A stretch of 64,000 nt of DNA from Rhodobacteraceae bacterium (ex Bugula neritina AB1) (GCA_001730095.1 MDLF01000074.1:310001-374000); one strand, 5' to 3'. Counted from the stretch's first letter, positions 8,986-18,592 are shown. Numbers and translations are program-made. Notes: generated by a model from the letters alone, not told the origin.

Positions 8986-10122
8986 ATGACCACAGCCGCC
9001 CTGATCGTCGCCGCCGGCCGCGGTACCCGCGCAGGCGGCGGCATGCCCAAACAATGGCGCCCGCTGAAGGGCCGCAGGGTGATCGACTGGACCCTGACCG
9101 CCTTTCAGAAAGCGGGTGTTGACCTCACCGTACTGGTGCTGTCGCCGGATGACACTGCCGCATGGGAGGAATTCACCGGAATCCCTGGCCTGATCCTGGC
9201 AAAGGGCGGCGCAGAGCGCGCGGTCTCGGTCACGAACGGGCTGACGGCGCTGGCAGATCAGAACGTGGACAAGGTTCTTATCCATGACGCCGCCCGTCCC
9301 TGTGTCAGCCCGGCCCTGATCAACAGCATTATCAAAAGCTTGGACACCGAAACTGCTGCAGCACCTGCGCTGGCGGTGACGGACGCGCTGTGGACCGGCG
9401 CCAAAGATCAGGTCACCGGCACTCAGGACCGCACCGGGCTTTATGCTGCGCAGACCCCGCAGGGGTTTCATTATGACGCCATTGTTGCCGCGCATCAGGC
9501 TTATACCGGCAATGCCGCAGATGATGTGGAGGTTGCACGCGCTGCGGGGCTTGACGTTCGCATCATTCCGGGGGAGCCGGACAACATCAAAATCACCCGC
9601 CCCGAGGATTTCATCCGGGCGGAACGCATTCTGGGAGCAGACATGGATATCAGGCTTGGCAACGGTTACGACGTGCACCGCTTCGGCCCCGGGGACAGCG
9701 TGATCCTGTGCGGCGTGGAAATCCCGCATGAAAAAACCCTGCAGGGCCATTCCGACGCCGATGTCGGCATGCACGCCGTCACCGACGCCATTTATGGCGC
9801 CTTGGCGCAGGGCGACATTGGCCAGCATTTCCCCCCCTCCGATCCGCAATGGAAAGGTGCGGCCAGCAAGATCTTCCTGCGTCACGCCGCCAATCTGGCG
9901 CGCGAGATGGGATTCACCCTGTCCAATGTCGACTGCACGCTTGTGTGCGAGCACCCCAAGGTCGGCCCGCATGCGGCCCGGATGCGTGATGTGATGGCAG
10001 AGATTCTGGGCATCGGTGCAGACCGGGTATCGATCAAGGCCACCACGTCAGAACGCCTTGGCTTCACCGGTCGCAGTGAAGGCATCGCCGCCATTGCCAC
10101 TGCAGCGCTGGTGAAGACATGA
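8986..10122 (+). CDS. ispDF: Bifunctional MEP-pathway enzyme IspDF
   Basis: One polypeptide carries two non-consecutive steps of isoprenoid synthesis: 2-C-methyl-D-erythritol 4-phosphate cytidylyltransferase (IspD, N-terminal; [36 protein letters not shown]) and 2-C-methyl-D-erythritol 2,4-cyclodiphosphate synthase (IspF, from about residue 220; [25 protein letters not shown]). The fusion is common in alphaproteobacteria. I prefer the ATG at 8986 because GAGGA lies at 8977-8981 and the protein then begins [11 protein letters not shown]; an in-frame ATG at 8959 would add nine residues. The gene is translationally coupled to pgpA (ATGA overlap). Confidence 0.96.
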   Translation: MTTAALIVAAGRGTRAGGGMPKQWRPLKGRRVIDWTLTAFQKAGVDLTVLVLSPDDTAAWEEFTGIPGLILAKGGAERAVSVTNGLTALADQNVDKVLIHDAARPCVSPALINSIIKSLDTETAAAPALAVTDALWTGAKDQVTGTQDRTGLYAAQTPQGFHYDAIVAAHQAYTGNAADDVEVARAAGLDVRIIPGEPDNIKITRPEDFIRAERILGADMDIRLGNGYDVHRFGPGDSVILCGVEIPHEKTLQGHSDADVGMHAVTDAIYGALAQGDIGQHFPPSDPQWKGAASKIFLRHAANLAREMGFTLSNVDCTLVCEHPKVGPHAARMRDVMAEILGIGADRVSIKATTSERLGFTGRSEGIAAIATAALVKT

Positions 10123-10616
10123 CCGCGGCGCAGCTGATCGGCACGGTCTGCGGCGTCGGGTACATCCGTCCCGCACCCGGCACCTGGGGTTCGCTGGCAG
10201 CATTGCCGCTGGCCTATGTACTGCATCAGCTGGGTGGGTTTCCGCTGCTGGCACTGGCCACCTTTGCCTGCATCCCGGCCGGGCTTTGGGCGACCAAAGT
10301 GATGACCGCCGGCAGTGCCAATCATGATCCTTCGGAAATCGTGGTCGATGAGGTCGCAGGCCAGTGGATTGCGCTTTGGGCCATTTCTCTGCCTGCCTGG
10401 CTGCATGGCATCCCCATCACCGCGCTCTGGCCCGGCTGGATTGCGGCCTTTGTGCTGTTTCGCCTGTTTGACATCTGGAAACCCGGTCCCGTTGGCTGGG
10501 CCGACCGTCAACAGGGGCCGTTCGGTGTCATGATGGATGATGTCATCGCTGGTATCATGGCCGCTATCGGCGTGGCCCTGCTGGCCGGGTTCTCGCACGG
10601 CGTGCTGGGAATGTGA
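10119..10616 (+). CDS. pgpA: Phosphatidylglycerophosphatase A
   Basis: PgpA removes phosphate from phosphatidylglycerophosphate to give phosphatidylglycerol at the inner membrane. The 165-aa protein has the family's early signature [20 protein letters not shown], the acidic motif [17 protein letters not shown], the segment [18 protein letters not shown] and [11 protein letters not shown], with several hydrophobic segments between them. It overlaps ispDF by 4 nt at its start and the next gene by 4 nt at its end, so three genes form one tight operon. Confidence 0.92.
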   Translation: MTAAQLIGTVCGVGYIRPAPGTWGSLAALPLAYVLHQLGGFPLLALATFACIPAGLWATKVMTAGSANHDPSEIVVDEVAGQWIALWAISLPAWLHGIPITALWPGWIAAFVLFRLFDIWKPGPVGWADRQQGPFGVMMDDVIAGIMAAIGVALLAGFSHGVLGM

Positions 10617-11110
10617 ACATGGACGCGGATGAGCTGATCAGACGCGCAGCGGCCGCAGGCATCACCATTGCCACAGCCGAAAGCTGCACCGGTGGCATGA
10701 TTGCAGCGGCGCTCACCGATATTCCCGGCTCCTCCGCCGTGGTGGACCGGGGCTTTGTCACCTATTCCAACGCCGCCAAGATGCAAATGCTGGGGGTAAG
10801 GGCAGACACGCTGGGCGCAGTTGGCGCAGTCAGCGAAGACGTTGCGGCTGAAATGGCGACAGGTGCGGTTCAGCATGCGGGTGTCACCCTGGCAGTTTCC
10901 GTCACCGGCATCGCGGGCCCCGGCGGGTCAGAGCACAAACCCGAAGGCCGTGTCTGCTTTGGCCTGGCCCGCGCAGGCAGCCCTGCAGCAACCGAAACCG
11001 TGGAATTCGGCGCCATTGGCCGCGCCAACGTCCGCGCCGCCACCCGTGACCATGCCCTTCACCTGCTGGCGCAGGCGGTTTCCAAGATTGAACGCGAAAC
11101 GGGCAGCTGA
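10613..11110 (+). CDS. pncC: CinA-family nicotinamide-nucleotide amidase
   Basis: The 165-aa protein corresponds to the stand-alone C-terminal amidohydrolase domain of CinA, which deamidates nicotinamide mononucleotide to nicotinate mononucleotide in NAD salvage. Motifs are TIATAESCTGGMIAAALTD (the active-site serine is expected here), GFVTYSNAAKMQMLGV, GAVSEDVAAEMATGA and SVTGIAGPGGS. The start is either GTG at 10613, overlapping the pgpA stop, or ATG at 10619. The N-terminal MoCF-like domain of full-length CinA is absent, which is normal for this short form. Confidence 0.9.
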   Translation: MNMDADELIRRAAAAGITIATAESCTGGMIAAALTDIPGSSAVVDRGFVTYSNAAKMQMLGVRADTLGAVGAVSEDVAAEMATGAVQHAGVTLAVSVTGIAGPGGSEHKPEGRVCFGLARAGSPAATETVEFGAIGRANVRAATRDHALHLLAQAVSKIERETGS

Positions 11111-11249
11111 CCCGCTGCTGCGCTCAATTTTTCAGCATATCCGGAAAAGCCCCGTTTTTGTGCGCCTTCCGCACCTCTGCCGCTGTTTTCCGCACTCCAC
11201 TTGCGCTTTTCCCTGACCTCACCGGTTTTTGAGGGGAAGGAACAAACGG

Positions 11250-12431
11250 ATGAACGGAGCGGACACCGCATGGATCATTGTGGCCACGGCCCTGGTCCTT
11301 TTCATGACACTGCCAGGGCTGGCCCTGTTCTACGGCGGGCTGGTACGTGCCCGTAATGTGCTCAGCGTCTTTATGCATTGCTACGCCATTGCCTGTTTGA
11401 TGAGCGTTCTGTGGCTGGCGTTTGGCTACAGCATTGCCTTTGGCAGCGGCACCTCCGGCCTGTGGGGCGGGCTGGACAAAATGTTCCTGACCGGTGTGAC
11501 GGCAGACAGCCTCTCTGGCACCCTGCCAGAGGTTCTGTTCTTTGCCTTTCAGATGACCTTTGCCATCATCACCCCTGCATTGATCGTCGGTGCCTATGTG
11601 GAGCGCGTGGGCTTCGGTTTTGTGCTGGTGTTCTCTGGCCTCTGGATGCTGCTGTGTTACGCGCCGGTGGTCCACTGGATCTGGGGCGGCGGCTTTATGG
11701 CCGACGGCGGCATCTTCGGCGACATCGGCGTCAAGGATTTTGCCGGCGGCATTGTGGTGCATGAAACCGCAGGTCTGGCTGCGCTGATCATCGCCTTCTA
11801 CCTCGGCCCGCGCAAAAACCGCAGCATCCCACCGCATAACCCCGGCTATGTGATGATCGGCGCTGCAATGCTGTGGGTCGGCTGGTTTGGCTTCAACGGT
11901 GGCTCGCAGCTGGCCGCCGACGGAGGTGCTGCGATGGCGCTGACCGTGACCCATATCTCCGCCGCCACCGCGTCGCTCAGCTGGGCACTGTGGGAAAAGA
12001 TCAAATATGGCAAGGCCTCGCTTGTGGGCCTGGTCACCGGCACCATTGCGGGCCTGGCTTCGATCACCCCGGCCTCCGGCTTTGTCACCCCGGTCGAAGC
12101 CTTGATCATCGGCGCCATCGCAGGCGTGTTGTGTCAGGAGATGGTCAACCTGGTGCGCAACAAGATGCAGATTGACGACACCCTCGACGTGTTTGCCGTT
12201 CATGGCGTCGGCGGCATTTTCGGCACCATTATGATTGCCGTCTTCGGAGCAGGAGCCTGGGCCGCCCAGCTCGGCGCGCTGGCGATCGTCGGCATTTTCA
12301 CGGTGGTGGTGACCATCGCCTTGGTAAAGATCTCTGCTTTGATCACATCCTTGCGCGTGGATCTAGAAAGCGAGACCAACGGCCTTGACCTGTCTGTTCA
12401 CGGTGAACGGGCATACGACATGAACAGCTGA
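11250..12431 (+). CDS. amtB: Ammonium transporter (Amt/MEP/Rh family)
   Basis: The 393-aa integral membrane protein takes up ammonium. It shows about 11 hydrophobic segments, starting with TAWIIVATALVLFMTLPGLA, and the family signatures LALFYGGLVRARNVLSV and VVHWIWGGGF. Both pore histidines are present: DFAGGIVVHETAG and DVFAVHGVGG. Unlike E. coli AmtB it has no cleavable signal peptide. I place the start at ATG 11250 because GGGGAAGG lies at 11233-11240. No glnK precedes it, so PII control would have to come from elsewhere. It follows the cinA operon after 139 nt and is probably transcribed on its own. Confidence 0.93.
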   Translation: MNGADTAWIIVATALVLFMTLPGLALFYGGLVRARNVLSVFMHCYAIACLMSVLWLAFGYSIAFGSGTSGLWGGLDKMFLTGVTADSLSGTLPEVLFFAFQMTFAIITPALIVGAYVERVGFGFVLVFSGLWMLLCYAPVVHWIWGGGFMADGGIFGDIGVKDFAGGIVVHETAGLAALIIAFYLGPRKNRSIPPHNPGYVMIGAAMLWVGWFGFNGGSQLAADGGAAMALTVTHISAATASLSWALWEKIKYGKASLVGLVTGTIAGLASITPASGFVTPVEALIIGAIAGVLCQEMVNLVRNKMQIDDTLDVFAVHGVGGIFGTIMIAVFGAGAWAAQLGALAIVGIFTVVVTIALVKISALITSLRVDLESETNGLDLSVHGERAYDMNS

Positions 12432-12448
12432 TATTTTCTCATCAGTTT

Positions 12449-12491
12449 CTCTTGGTGGCCGCTTCTGTCCGGTTTCAAGCGCCACCAAGAG
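12449..12491. terminator. Stable hairpin after the ammonium transporter gene
   Basis: CTCTTGGTGGC (12449-12459) pairs with GCCACCAAGAG (12481-12491) over 11 perfect bases, and GCTT/AAGC extend the stem inside. It starts 17 nt after the transporter stop. There is no T tract, so it may act as a 3' stabiliser or weak terminator rather than a textbook intrinsic terminator. Confidence 0.5.
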
Positions 12492-12705
12492 CCCCCTATT
12501 GAAGGATGAATCAACAACCTGCATGGCCTGACGCTATAACTAAAATCGATAAGGAAAGAGCACATTCCTATAACGGGAGTTCGCTCTCGAAAACTTTACC
12601 AAAAAATGTATAGTGCACCCTAAAGTAGACTTGCCTCTCCGGATATCCCGGCACATCAGTAAGGCGCTGAAAAGCGATCACGCTACAAAAATCCAAGAGG
12701 ACAAA

Positions 12706-13368
12706 ATGGCTACATTTACTGGAACATCTGGCAATGACTTCCTGCAGGGCGGCAGCGCAATAGATGTTTTCTTTGCCACTTCCGGAGGTTCGGACACAAT
12801 TGATGGCGGAAATCCAGAAAATACAGTTCTGTTTCACCACCCCAACAGCAGCGGAGCCTATGATAACGGCGTCAACATCAGCGCTTCCCAATCCGGATCA
12901 GATTACTCAGCAAGTGCTGTTGGTGGGTCCGCGACAGTTGAAATCAGCAATGTAACCAGTTTTTACCTTACAAATGGAAATGATTCCATTTTCGCCAATG
13001 AAGACAGCAACAATATTTTTGGATTTGGCGGTGATGATGCAATCAGCGCCGGTGCAGGAAATGATTTTGTCAACGGTGGAGCCGGAAACGATTCATTTAT
13101 TGGCGGCGCCGGGAATGACGTTCTGACCGGTGGTTCCGGGAACGACACGTTTATCTTCGGATCAGGTGACGGTCAGGATACTGTACAGGACTTCACATCC
13201 GGTGAAGACCTCATCTCCTTTTTGTTCTCTCCCGTCTCAAGCTTCGCGGATCTGGAAATCAACCAATCCGGCAATAACGCCGTGATCGAGTATGGCGACA
13301 GCTCAATCACGTTGATCGATGTGCAATCCAGCACTCTGGACGCATCGGACTTCACTTTCTTCGGCTAA
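12706..13368 (+). CDS. Small RTX-type calcium-binding repeat protein
   Basis: The 220-aa protein opens with FTGTSGNDFLQGG and carries glycine-aspartate nonapeptide repeats in the middle (FGFGGDDAIS, AGAGNDFVNGGAGNDSFIGG, GSGNDTFIFG). These bind calcium in proteins exported by type I secretion. The C-terminus (VQSSTLDASDFTFFG) fits the uncleaved signal of RTX substrates. There is no N-terminal signal peptide. No type I ABC transporter or membrane-fusion gene is nearby. No enzymatic domain is visible in the first 100 residues, so the function is unknown. I chose ATG 12706 because AAGAGG lies at 12695-12700; the frame stays open upstream to 12613 without a good ribosome site. The gene is more AT-rich than its neighbours, which hints at transfer. 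Confidence 0.8.
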   Translation: MATFTGTSGNDFLQGGSAIDVFFATSGGSDTIDGGNPENTVLFHHPNSSGAYDNGVNISASQSGSDYSASAVGGSATVEISNVTSFYLTNGNDSIFANEDSNNIFGFGGDDAISAGAGNDFVNGGAGNDSFIGGAGNDVLTGGSGNDTFIFGSGDGQDTVQDFTSGEDLISFLFSPVSSFADLEINQSGNNAVIEYGDSSITLIDVQSSTLDASDFTFFG

Positions 13369-13380
13369 CTGAAAAAAAAG

Positions 13381-13409
13381 AAAAATGGCACAAAACCAGT
13401 GCCATTTTT
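13381..13409. terminator. Bidirectional intrinsic terminator
   Basis: AAAAATGGCAC (13381-13391) and GTGCCATTTTT (13399-13409) form a perfect 11-bp stem with a 7-nt loop and T tracts on both strands. It ends the RTX-type gene on the plus strand and the convergent RatA/COQ10-like gene on the minus strand. Confidence 0.9.
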
Positions 13410-13465
13410 CACAACCCGAAAAATTTACACCCATTTCGTTCCGGCTGTTTGATCATTCTTCCCGA

Positions 13466-13912
13466 TCACTGATACAATTCAGCTGCGCGGCGTTCGAACG
13501 CGCGCACGATCCGTTGCATGGCTTCGTTGAACACCACCCCGATGATCCCCTGCAGCACCGCGTTTTTAAACTCAAAATCCACAAAGAAAAACACATCGCA
13601 TGTGCCATCCTCGCGCGGTGTGAAACTCCAATGGGATTTCATGTAGCGGAACGGGCCGTCCAGATACTCGGTATCGATCTTTCTTTCATCCGGAAACAAT
13701 GTCACCCGGCTGCCGAACCGTTCCCGGAACACTTTGAACGAGATCACCAGATCCGCTTCCATCACCTCCGCCTTGCCCGTCGGCACACGGCTGCGGATAC
13801 GGGCGGCGGCACACCAGGGCAGGAATTTCGGGTAATGCGCGACATCAGCCACCAGATCGTACATCTGCTGCGCCGAGTAAGGCATCTGGCGGGTTTCCGA
13901 ATGTGTGGGCAT
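13466..13912 (-). CDS. RatA/COQ10-type START-domain protein
   Basis: The 148-aa protein belongs to the polyketide-cyclase/START superfamily branch that contains E. coli RatA and mitochondrial COQ10. Recognisable pieces are MPYSAQQMYDLVADVAHYPKFLPWC at the N-terminus (shown here only as its family hallmark YPKFLPWC), PFRYMKSHWSF and FFVDFEFKNAVLQG. In alphaproteobacteria a coenzyme-Q-binding or ubiquinone-chaperone role is more plausible than a toxin role; no antitoxin gene is adjacent. It is a single-gene unit ending at the bidirectional terminator. Confidence 0.85.
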   Translation of the reverse strand: MPTHSETRQMPYSAQQMYDLVADVAHYPKFLPWCAAARIRSRVPTGKAEVMEADLVISFKVFRERFGSRVTLFPDERKIDTEYLDGPFRYMKSHWSFTPREDGTCDVFFFVDFEFKNAVLQGIIGVVFNEAMQRIVRAFERRAAELYQ

Positions 13913-13986
13913 CGGCCTGCTGAGTTTCTGCTACTATTATGCCGCGTCATGTCCTATGTACGCGCGGAAAATTCAAGGGGGCAGCC

Positions 13987-14532
13987 ATGTCACAGCGTCC
14001 ATATGTCATTGATGTGATGATCTCGGCCAAGGCAATCGCCGCACGGATCGAAGCACTTTGCGAAGAAATCCAGAAAGAATTCGGCGACACCGACAAGCTG
14101 GTCGTGGTGGGCCTCCTGCGCGGCAGTTTCGTATTCATCGCCGATCTGGTGCGTGAACTGGATCTGCCGATCGAGGTGGATTTCCTTGAGGCCTCATCTT
14201 ATGGCGACGCGATGGAAAGCAGCCGAGAAGTCCGCATTCTCAAAGACTTGCGCGGCGCTATCGAAGGGCGCGACGTCCTGGTTGTCGAGGATATCGTCGA
14301 CACCGGCCACACGCTGAACCATGTGACCCAGCTGCTGCAAAGCCGCAATCCGGCGCGGCTGAAGTCCATTGCGCTGCTGGACAAACCATCGCGGCGCGAG
14401 GTGGATTTCCGCTCGGATTGGGTGGGGTTCGAGATCCCCGACGAATTTGTTGTCGGCTATGGCATCGATTATGCGCAGCGCAACCGCAACCTGCCGCATA
14501 TCGGCAAAGTTCGGTTCACGACAGAAAGCTGA
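13987..14532 (+). CDS. hpt: Hypoxanthine phosphoribosyltransferase
   Basis: The enzyme salvages hypoxanthine (and usually guanine) with PRPP to form IMP or GMP. The 181-aa protein has the PRPP-binding loop [20 protein letters not shown], the PPi loop [20 protein letters not shown], and [15 protein letters not shown] at the C-terminus. The start is ATG 13987 ([15 protein letters not shown]), with a GGGGGCA stretch just upstream; the in-frame ATG at 13939 would add 16 residues not typical of the family. With guaA elsewhere in the window it contributes to guanine nucleotide supply. Confidence 0.93.
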   Translation: MSQRPYVIDVMISAKAIAARIEALCEEIQKEFGDTDKLVVVGLLRGSFVFIADLVRELDLPIEVDFLEASSYGDAMESSREVRILKDLRGAIEGRDVLVVEDIVDTGHTLNHVTQLLQSRNPARLKSIALLDKPSRREVDFRSDWVGFEIPDEFVVGYGIDYAQRNRNLPHIGKVRFTTES

Positions 14533-14842
14533 TTCAGCTTCAAAGGGCGGGCGGTACGCCCTGCGCTGTGCCGATCCCCGGGGCGGGCAGTGACCAGGCG
14601 GCCAGCAGAATCCGGGCGATACCCGGCGTCGCCCCCTGTAACGCCCCAGTTGACCGGCTGTGCAGCCCCGCTGGCCCGCGGGCTGAAAATACCACATCTG
14701 GCAGAAACTTTCCCTGCCCGGTGAAACCGGCGCCAGTCCGCTGGTTTGCGCCTGCAGCCGGCGCTTTCCGGCGCAGCCGATTTGCCATTCACCGCTGCCT
14801 GTCTCATGAGTTCTCAAAAACAGCGATCAAAGGAGATCCCTG
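14533..14842. other. 310-nt gap between hpt and the RcnB-like gene
   Basis: I found no convincing gene here. Open frames exist on both strands, but they look like GC-driven artefacts without family resemblance, and none has a good ribosome site. The last part carries the leader and AGGAG ribosome site of the RcnB-like gene. A decayed gene cannot be excluded. Confidence 0.5.
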
Positions 14843-15199
14843 GTGCAGAAGATTCTGATGGCAGCCGCAGTCGTGAGCCTGGCCCTTACCCCCGCCCTGT
14901 CCCAAGCTGGACCACAGAAATGGGCGCCCGGACACAAGAACAGTGCGGCTCAGCACGCGCCCGGGCAGGTGAAGAAACGCCACCGCTCCAAACATCGGCA
15001 CAGCCGCGATCACAGCCCATCTGGCGAATACATCCGGGGCGGCGACTGGACCTATGTAAACGACTATCAGCACTGGGGACTGCGCCCCCCGCGCAAGGGG
15101 CACCGCTATGTGCGGCAGGGCGACAAGATCTTTGAGGTGGTCAAGGACACGCTGGCCATCATCGGTGCAGTTGCCGTGGTCAACGCGCTGACCCAGTAA
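14843..15199 (+). CDS. RcnB-family periplasmic protein
   Basis: The 118-aa protein begins with a signal peptide (MQKILMAAAVVSLALTPALS, likely cut after SQA), continues with a basic, histidine- and lysine-rich stretch (KKRHRSKHRHSRDH), and ends with the RcnB-type module YIRGGDWTYVNDYQHWGLR followed by RKGHRYVRQGDKIFEV and a final hydrophobic helix. In E. coli RcnB influences nickel/cobalt export; many homologues have no tested role. The start is GTG 14843, with AGGAG at 14831-14835. The gene converges on the amidohydrolase gene with a 3-nt gap. Confidence 0.75.
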   Translation: MQKILMAAAVVSLALTPALSQAGPQKWAPGHKNSAAQHAPGQVKKRHRSKHRHSRDHSPSGEYIRGGDWTYVNDYQHWGLRPPRKGHRYVRQGDKIFEVVKDTLAIIGAVAVVNALTQ

Positions 15200-15202
15200 G
15201 GG

Positions 15203-16345
15203 TCAGCCCAGCAGGTTTCTGACCAGCTGCAGAAAAATCCCGGCGCCGGCCGGAATGGCTGCATCCGGGAAATCGAAATCCGGGTTGTGCAGCTGCGGCT
15301 GATCCTCGCCGGAGCCAAGCCAGAACATCGCCGATTTCGCGGCTTGGCCGAACTGGCCGAAATCCTCGGACCAATACTGCGGGTGGCTGCGCATTTGCAC
15401 CGGATACCCGGCTGCTGTACAGGTCGCCTGCAGCACCTCAACCGCCTCTGGGTGGTTGGTGCAAGCGTCAAAGACATCGTCGAATTCTATTGAAAACCCC
15501 AGCCCCTCTGCCGCGCAGACATGTTCCACCAATGCCGTGGCGTCAACAATCAACTGGTCCATCCGCGCATCCGTCACAGTGCGCAGAGTGGCCCAGACCT
15601 CACCCTTGCCCGGTGCGATGCCAAAGGTTGCCTCGCCCAGCCAGGCATGGGTCAGCGTGACCAGCGCAAACTCCGGCCCCAGATCCTGGCCCCCGCCCAG
15701 TGCACCAAGGCCGGGCAGAAACCGGGTGATAGCGCCGGCAGGCGACACCCCGTCCTGCGGCGCGGCCGCATGGGAGGTCTTGCCGGTCAGTTTGATACGC
15801 ATTCCGCGCGACGCGCAGTTGGCGGCGCCAGAGCACAGGGCAACCTGCCCCACCGGCATCCCCGGCAGATTATGCAGTGAAAAGGCATAATCCGATGCAA
15901 TCTGCTGAAAAGCAGGGTCAGCTATCACTGCGGCGGCGCCTTTGCCGGTTTCCTCGGCGGGCTGAAACAGCAGCACGGCGCGGCCCACGGCAGGGCGCTG
16001 CGCTGCCAGATCTTCTGCCAGAGCCGCCACCATAACCATATGGCCGTCATGGCCGCAGAGATGGCCTCGGCCTGCATGCGTGGACCGGTAGGGCTGGTCT
16101 GACTGTTCGTCAATCGGCAAGCCGTCAAGCTCGCAGCGGATCAGCACCGCCGGGCCGTCCGCCCCGCCCTCAAACACAGCCGCGACCCCATGCCCGCCCA
16201 GCCCGGTCAGCAGCTGGTCCGGCTGATACTGGCGCAGGTAATCCGCCACCATTGCGGCGGTCTTCTCTTCGGCACCCGAAACTTCGGGGATCTGATGCAA
16301 GGCGTGGCGAAAGGCGCTGAGACGCGCCAGACGCGCAGGCGTCAT
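15203..16345 (-). CDS. M20-family amidohydrolase (N-acyl amino acid / hippurate type)
   Basis: The 380-aa protein is an M20D metallopeptidase-like amidohydrolase. Members cleave N-acyl amino acids such as hippurate or N-acetylated amino acids. Metal-ligand motifs are visible: [25 protein letters not shown] and [12 protein letters not shown]-like [15 protein letters not shown], and near the end [18 protein letters not shown], where many relatives have a glutamate-rich EDF/F segment (EDFGQF is present). The start codon overlaps the lipA stop by 4 nt, so the two genes are probably co-transcribed, though no metabolic link is evident. The exact substrate is unknown. Confidence 0.88.
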   Translation of the reverse strand: MTPARLARLSAFRHALHQIPEVSGAEEKTAAMVADYLRQYQPDQLLTGLGGHGVAAVFEGGADGPAVLIRCELDGLPIDEQSDQPYRSTHAGRGHLCGHDGHMVMVAALAEDLAAQRPAVGRAVLLFQPAEETGKGAAAVIADPAFQQIASDYAFSLHNLPGMPVGQVALCSGAANCASRGMRIKLTGKTSHAAAPQDGVSPAGAITRFLPGLGALGGGQDLGPEFALVTLTHAWLGEATFGIAPGKGEVWATLRTVTDARMDQLIVDATALVEHVCAAEGLGFSIEFDDVFDACTNHPEAVEVLQATCTAAGYPVQMRSHPQYWSEDFGQFGQAAKSAMFWLGSGEDQPQLHNPDFDFPDAAIPAGAGIFLQLVRNLLG

Positions 16346-17295
16346 GCCAGGCCCAGTTTCTTGTTGCGGGCTTCGCGCAGTTGGGCAAAATCGTCGCCTG
16401 CGTGATACGAGGACCGTGTGAGCGGCGTTGCAGAGACCATCAGGAAGCCTTTGCCATAGGCGGCCTTTTCATAGGTCTTGAATTCTTCGGGCGTCACAAA
16501 CCGGTCAACCGCGTGGTGTTTCGGAGTCGGCTGCAGATACTGCCCGATGGTCAGGAAATCGATGTCCGCGGCGCGCATGTCGTCCATCACCTGCTTTACG
16601 GCCTGCGCATCCTCGCCCAAGCCGACCATGATGCCGGACTTGGTGAACATCGAAGGATCCAGTTCCTTGACCCGCTGCAGCAGGCGCAGGGAGTGAAAGT
16701 AGCGCGCGCCGGCCCGGACTTCCGGGTAGAGACCGGGCACGGTTTCCAGATTGTGGTTGAAGACATCAGGGCGCGCCGCAACCACGGTTTCCAGAACCGA
16801 AGGATCGCATTTCAGGAAATCCGGAGTAAGGATTTCGATGGTTGTATTCGGTGAACGGTGGCGCACCGCGCGGATGGTCTGGGCAAAATGCTCAGCGCCG
16901 CCGTCCTCGATGTCATCCCGGTCAACAGAGGTGATTACAACGTGGTTCAGCCCCAGTTTCTGCACCGCGTCTGCCACGCGGCCCGGTTCAAACACATCCA
17001 GTGCCTCGGGCGGCTTGCCGGTGGCGATGTTGCAGAAGGAACAGGCACGGGTGCAGACCTCTCCCATGATCATCATGGTGGCGTGGCCCTGGCTCCAGCA
17101 TTCGCCGACATTGGGGCAGCCTGCCTCTTCGCACACGGTGGTCAGCTTGTTGTCCCGCATGATCTTATGCGTTTCAGCATAGCCTTTGCCGCCCGGCGCC
17201 TTGACCCGAATCCAGCTTGGCTTTTTGGGCTGAGCGTTATCGGGACGATGCGCCTTTTCGGGGTGGCGCTGCTCCGGGATCTTAAGGTCTCTCAC
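16342..17295 (-). CDS. lipA: Lipoyl synthase
   Basis: LipA is a radical-SAM enzyme that inserts two sulfur atoms into protein-bound octanoyl chains to make lipoate. The 317-aa protein has the auxiliary cluster motif [12 protein letters not shown], the radical-SAM motif CTRACSFCN, and the C-terminal serine ligand region [14 protein letters not shown] chose the GTG start at 17295 (protein begins [19 protein letters not shown]), preceded by GGAAGGGA; this gives the usual family length, whereas the longest open frame would add 61 unrelated residues. It shares an operon with the amidohydrolase. Confidence 0.95.
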   Translation of the reverse strand: MRDLKIPEQRHPEKAHRPDNAQPKKPSWIRVKAPGGKGYAETHKIMRDNKLTTVCEEAGCPNVGECWSQGHATMMIMGEVCTRACSFCNIATGKPPEALDVFEPGRVADAVQKLGLNHVVITSVDRDDIEDGGAEHFAQTIRAVRHRSPNTTIEILTPDFLKCDPSVLETVVAARPDVFNHNLETVPGLYPEVRAGARYFHSLRLLQRVKELDPSMFTKSGIMVGLGEDAQAVKQVMDDMRAADIDFLTIGQYLQPTPKHHAVDRFVTPEEFKTYEKAAYGKGFLMVSATPLTRSSYHAGDDFAQLREARNKKLGLA

Positions 17296-17502
17296 GTGGG
17301 TTTCCCTTCCGGCCTCTGGCTTTATGAGCGGTGTAACACAGCAGAATTGGCTTGGCACGGTCATATCGTCAACCCTGCCCTGCTGCATTGTCATGGTGCA
17401 AATTGCAAAAATGCGCCGTTTTTCTTTGCCAAAGTGACGCGATGAGGCACATTGCTCCAGTAACCAAGAGAAGTTCACAACGGATCATTCAGGGAGGGAC
17501 GC

Positions 17503-18417
17503 ATGGCCAAGGAACTGGAGAAATTCAAGGCAGAGCACAAGAAGCTGGTTGCAGGCACCAAGAAATTCACCACCGAAGAGGGAGAAAAGATCAAAAAGCG
17601 GATCGCGATTTCGCTTGGAAATGCCTGGGAGGGAGAGGATTACTTCCGCGAAAGCCTGGCCAAGGCCCGCAATGACGGCGTGAAGTCGGAAAAAATGGCT
17701 GATTTCCAGAAGAACAAGCATTTCAAGGACGGGCTGACCACATGGAACGCGGCCGTGGACATTCTTCAGGGCGATGTTGACGGGATGAAGGGCTTTTGTG
17801 CGGATGCCAAGGCGCATATGGCCAAGCAGCAGAACCTCCTGAAGGATATTGAGAAAGATCTGAAAAAGCGATCCAAATCCTCTGCCTCAAAGAAGGATAT
17901 CGAGGCGTTGCAGGGGAACCTGGAAAAGGAGATTGCCGCTGTCAAGAAGGCCTCGGAGTACGAAGGCAAGCTGAATGCGGCGCAAAAGCTTTATGCGGCG
18001 AATTTCCAGAAGAAGGTCAATGCCATTCTGAAGGAAAAGCCTGACAGCCACGACAACAAGAAGGACGCAACCGAACTGCCGCAGCTGCTGGTGGACCGGA
18101 ACCTGAAGAAATACACCAATCAGGTGGGGGCGCTGGTGAAAGCCATCAACACCCATTGCGTGACGGCTATGGAAAAGGCCGGCGAGGACCTGAAAGCTGC
18201 CGCGCCAGAGCTGAAAGCGGCTGCCGCCAAATACAAGGATCTGAAGAAGATCAACGACCAGTACCAGAAGGCAAAGAAGAAGTTCCCCGGCGCCATCAAC
18301 GACTCCAAGGACAAGAAAAAGCTGTTGGCCACCCTGAAGAAGTTCGATGACCTGACCACAGCTGCCGAACGCAAGGTGCGCGGCACCACGGTGACAATCA
18401 AAAAGGCTGCGGCGTAG
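17503..18417 (+). CDS. Lysine-rich, predicted all-helical protein of unknown function
   Basis: I do not recognise this 304-aa family. The protein is strongly enriched in Lys, Ala, Glu and Asp and almost free of Trp and Pro, with long heptad-like stretches (for example MAKQQNLLKDIEKDLKKRSK and AAAAKYKDLKKINDQYQKAK) that suggest coiled coils. There is no signal peptide or membrane segment. The N-terminus (MAKELEKFKAEHKKLVAGTK) starts at ATG 17503 with GGGAGGGA upstream at 17491-17498, a strong ribosome site, and codon use looks like that of a real gene. It is divergent from lipA and followed by peroxiredoxin. A cytosolic structural, nucleoid-associated or stress role is possible but only a guess. 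Confidence 0.8.
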   Translation: MAKELEKFKAEHKKLVAGTKKFTTEEGEKIKKRIAISLGNAWEGEDYFRESLAKARNDGVKSEKMADFQKNKHFKDGLTTWNAAVDILQGDVDGMKGFCADAKAHMAKQQNLLKDIEKDLKKRSKSSASKKDIEALQGNLEKEIAAVKKASEYEGKLNAAQKLYAANFQKKVNAILKEKPDSHDNKKDATELPQLLVDRNLKKYTNQVGALVKAINTHCVTAMEKAGEDLKAAAPELKAAAAKYKDLKKINDQYQKAKKKFPGAINDSKDKKKLLATLKKFDDLTTAAERKVRGTTVTIKKAAA

Positions 18418-18592
18418 CCTCCCCTACCGGGGCGAAAACGTCGTTTCTGCACCAGTTTCCGGCACCGAAATCCTGCGTTGGCGGGATGGTGCCGGAAACC
18501 TTTCCGCAATTCACAAGGATGTGTTGAAGCCTGATTAGAATCATTTTAAGCGTGCCCGCCGAATGAACCTTTGCTATCAGGAGCAAGCTGAA

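Noticed and set aside
11190-11205. GCAC-N5-TTGC upstream of the ammonium transporter gene, resembling a sigma-54 promoter.
   Set aside because: The -24 element lacks the key GG (it reads CG), and the NtrC of this organism lacks the sigma-54 contact motif, so the match is probably accidental.
13466-13912. Toxin of a toxin-antitoxin pair (RatA naming).
   Set aside because: No antitoxin gene is adjacent, and the family in alphaproteobacteria fits a COQ10-like quinone-binding role better.
14540-14788. Minus-strand frame of 82 codons between hpt and the RcnB-like gene.
   Set aside because: No ribosome site, no recognisable domain, and composition typical of chance frames in GC-rich DNA.
16342-17478. 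Extended 378-aa form of LipA from the longest frame.
   Set aside because: The extra 61 residues have no similarity to lipoyl synthases; the GTG at 17295 gives the normal length and has a good ribosome site.
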